Shown one piece after another: positions 6,461 through 6,984 of a stretch of 6,984 bases of DNA (position 1 is its first letter; the number at the start of each line of letters is the position of its first letter). This stretch comes from an uncultured Mucilaginibacter sp. (GTDB lineage Bacteria; Bacteroidota; Bacteroidia; Sphingobacteriales; Sphingobacteriaceae). The stretch covers positions 1-6,984 of the forward strand of contig CAMLFI010000133.1 in NCBI GenBank assembly GCA_946479225.1. The letters are read 5' to 3'. The translations under genes were made by a program, and so were the position numbers. Below the pieces are notes generated by a model. It worked only from the letters and a program-made list of their open reading frames with translations, did no database searches and had not been told where the DNA came from.

Positions 6461-6984
6461 ATGGAACAGAATTTAAATCAAGTAATAAAAAAGAAAGCAC
6501 TTGAAAAGGGGATTGTTTTAGGCATTATTTTGCTCGTCGCAGGAATTTTTAGTTATTATTTTATAACGGGCATGACTGATAATATGTGGCTTATAACTTT
6601 TGCACCTCTTTTAATCTCAGTGCTGATTCCGTTAATAGTGGCGATATTTTTAAGCATTGGACTTAGAAAGGAGATTGGCGGTTTTTGGGTGTTTAGGCAA
6701 GCAGTAACAGGTATTTTCATTATGTTTTTTGTTGCCAATTTATTATCGTTTATTGGGAGAGACTTGATTTTTGCTAAGGTTGTGGAGCCTAACATGGTAG
6801 AAAACATGCAAACGGCTATGGTAAATTCAGTATCAGCTATGCTTGAAAAAAGTGGACAAGAACAGAGTGAAATTGATAAAAAGATAGACGATATGAATCA
6901 ACAATTTGAGAAGCAAAAAAACCCAACAGTTGGAAGTATAATCCAAAGCCAATTAATTGCTATTATCTTCCTTTTCGTATTGGC
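6461..6984 (+). CDS. DUF4199 family membrane protein (3' end outside window)
   Basis: The frame opens at ATG 6461 and runs without a stop to the window edge, giving 174 complete codons. It begins MEQNLNQVIKKKALEKGIVL, a short basic cytosolic N-terminus followed by hydrophobic helices at about 17-36, 43-67 and 80-99. A long hydrophilic loop of roughly 60 residues (100-160) with heptad-like spacing (EIDKKIDDMNQQFEKQK) precedes a fourth helix that starts near 162 and is cut off. The LRKEIGGFWVFRQA segment (68-81) between helices 2 and 3, the four-helix order and the long loop before the last helix are typical of DUF4199, a Bacteroidota integral-membrane family of unknown function. The gene is 20 nt after the acidic protein, with an A/T-rich gap and no Shine-Dalgarno sequence. 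Only a few residues of the last helix and the tail should be missing. Confidence 0.85.
   Translation, partial: MEQNLNQVIKKKALEKGIVLGIILLVAGIFSYYFITGMTDNMWLITFAPLLISVLIPLIVAIFLSIGLRKEIGGFWVFRQAVTGIFIMFFVANLLSFIGRDLIFAKVVEPNMVENMQTAMVNSVSAMLEKSGQEQSEIDKKIDDMNQQFEKQKNPTVGSIIQSQLIAIIFLFVL

Noticed and set aside
6556..6807. Minus-strand open frame of 83 codons near the right edge
   Set aside because: It is antisense to the DUF4199 gene, whose plus-strand frame shows clear membrane helices and family features.

Overview
The window looks like chromosomal DNA from a Bacteroidota bacterium, most likely Sphingobacteriaceae (Mucilaginibacter/Pedobacter type). Three things point there: the protein families present (a BatA-type two-anchor VWA membrane protein, DUF4199, and an IPP isomerase beside trxB), A/T-rich leaders with no convincing Shine-Dalgarno sequences, and two promoter candidates that fit the Bacteroidota pattern (TTG/TTTG, about 18-20 nt, TAnnTTTG). 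The genus is inferred from family resemblance and was not tested by search.

Layout. 1-414 (+) is the 3' part of a type 1 isopentenyl-diphosphate isomerase gene. It converges on trxB (513-1469, -), thioredoxin reductase, and the two are separated by a strong perfect hairpin (472-503) that probably terminates both. Behind trxB, also on the minus strand, is a DUF72 (YecE-like) gene (1579-2289). A 131-nt divergent spacer (2290-2420) then leads into a plus-strand cluster that runs off the right edge: a BatA-like VWA membrane protein (2421-4496), a dihydroorotase homologue (4506-5765), a very acidic uncharacterised protein (5772-6440) and a DUF4199 membrane protein (6461 to the end, incomplete). 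Gaps in this cluster are 9, 6 and 20 nt, so it is almost certainly one transcript.

The most interesting item is the dihydroorotase homologue. Its fold signatures are well kept (KETLQSGTKAAAAGGFT, MPNT, the KVKPPLRT block, GLQTA), but essentially every metal and catalytic position of type I dihydroorotase is replaced: HxH is NxN (N60, N62), the following substrate Arg is Gly64, the His of HCED is Tyr178, the His of HVST is Thr231, and the Asp of TDHAPH is Gln304. It should be a pseudoenzyme. The best-known parallel is the inactive PyrC' subunit that supports aspartate transcarbamoylase assembly in Pseudomonas, but no pyrB is seen here. Instead the gene sits with envelope-type membrane proteins and an acidic protein, so it may have another structural or regulatory role.

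No tRNA, rRNA, CRISPR array, insertion sequence or prophage feature was seen. No intergenic stretch exceeds 131 nt.
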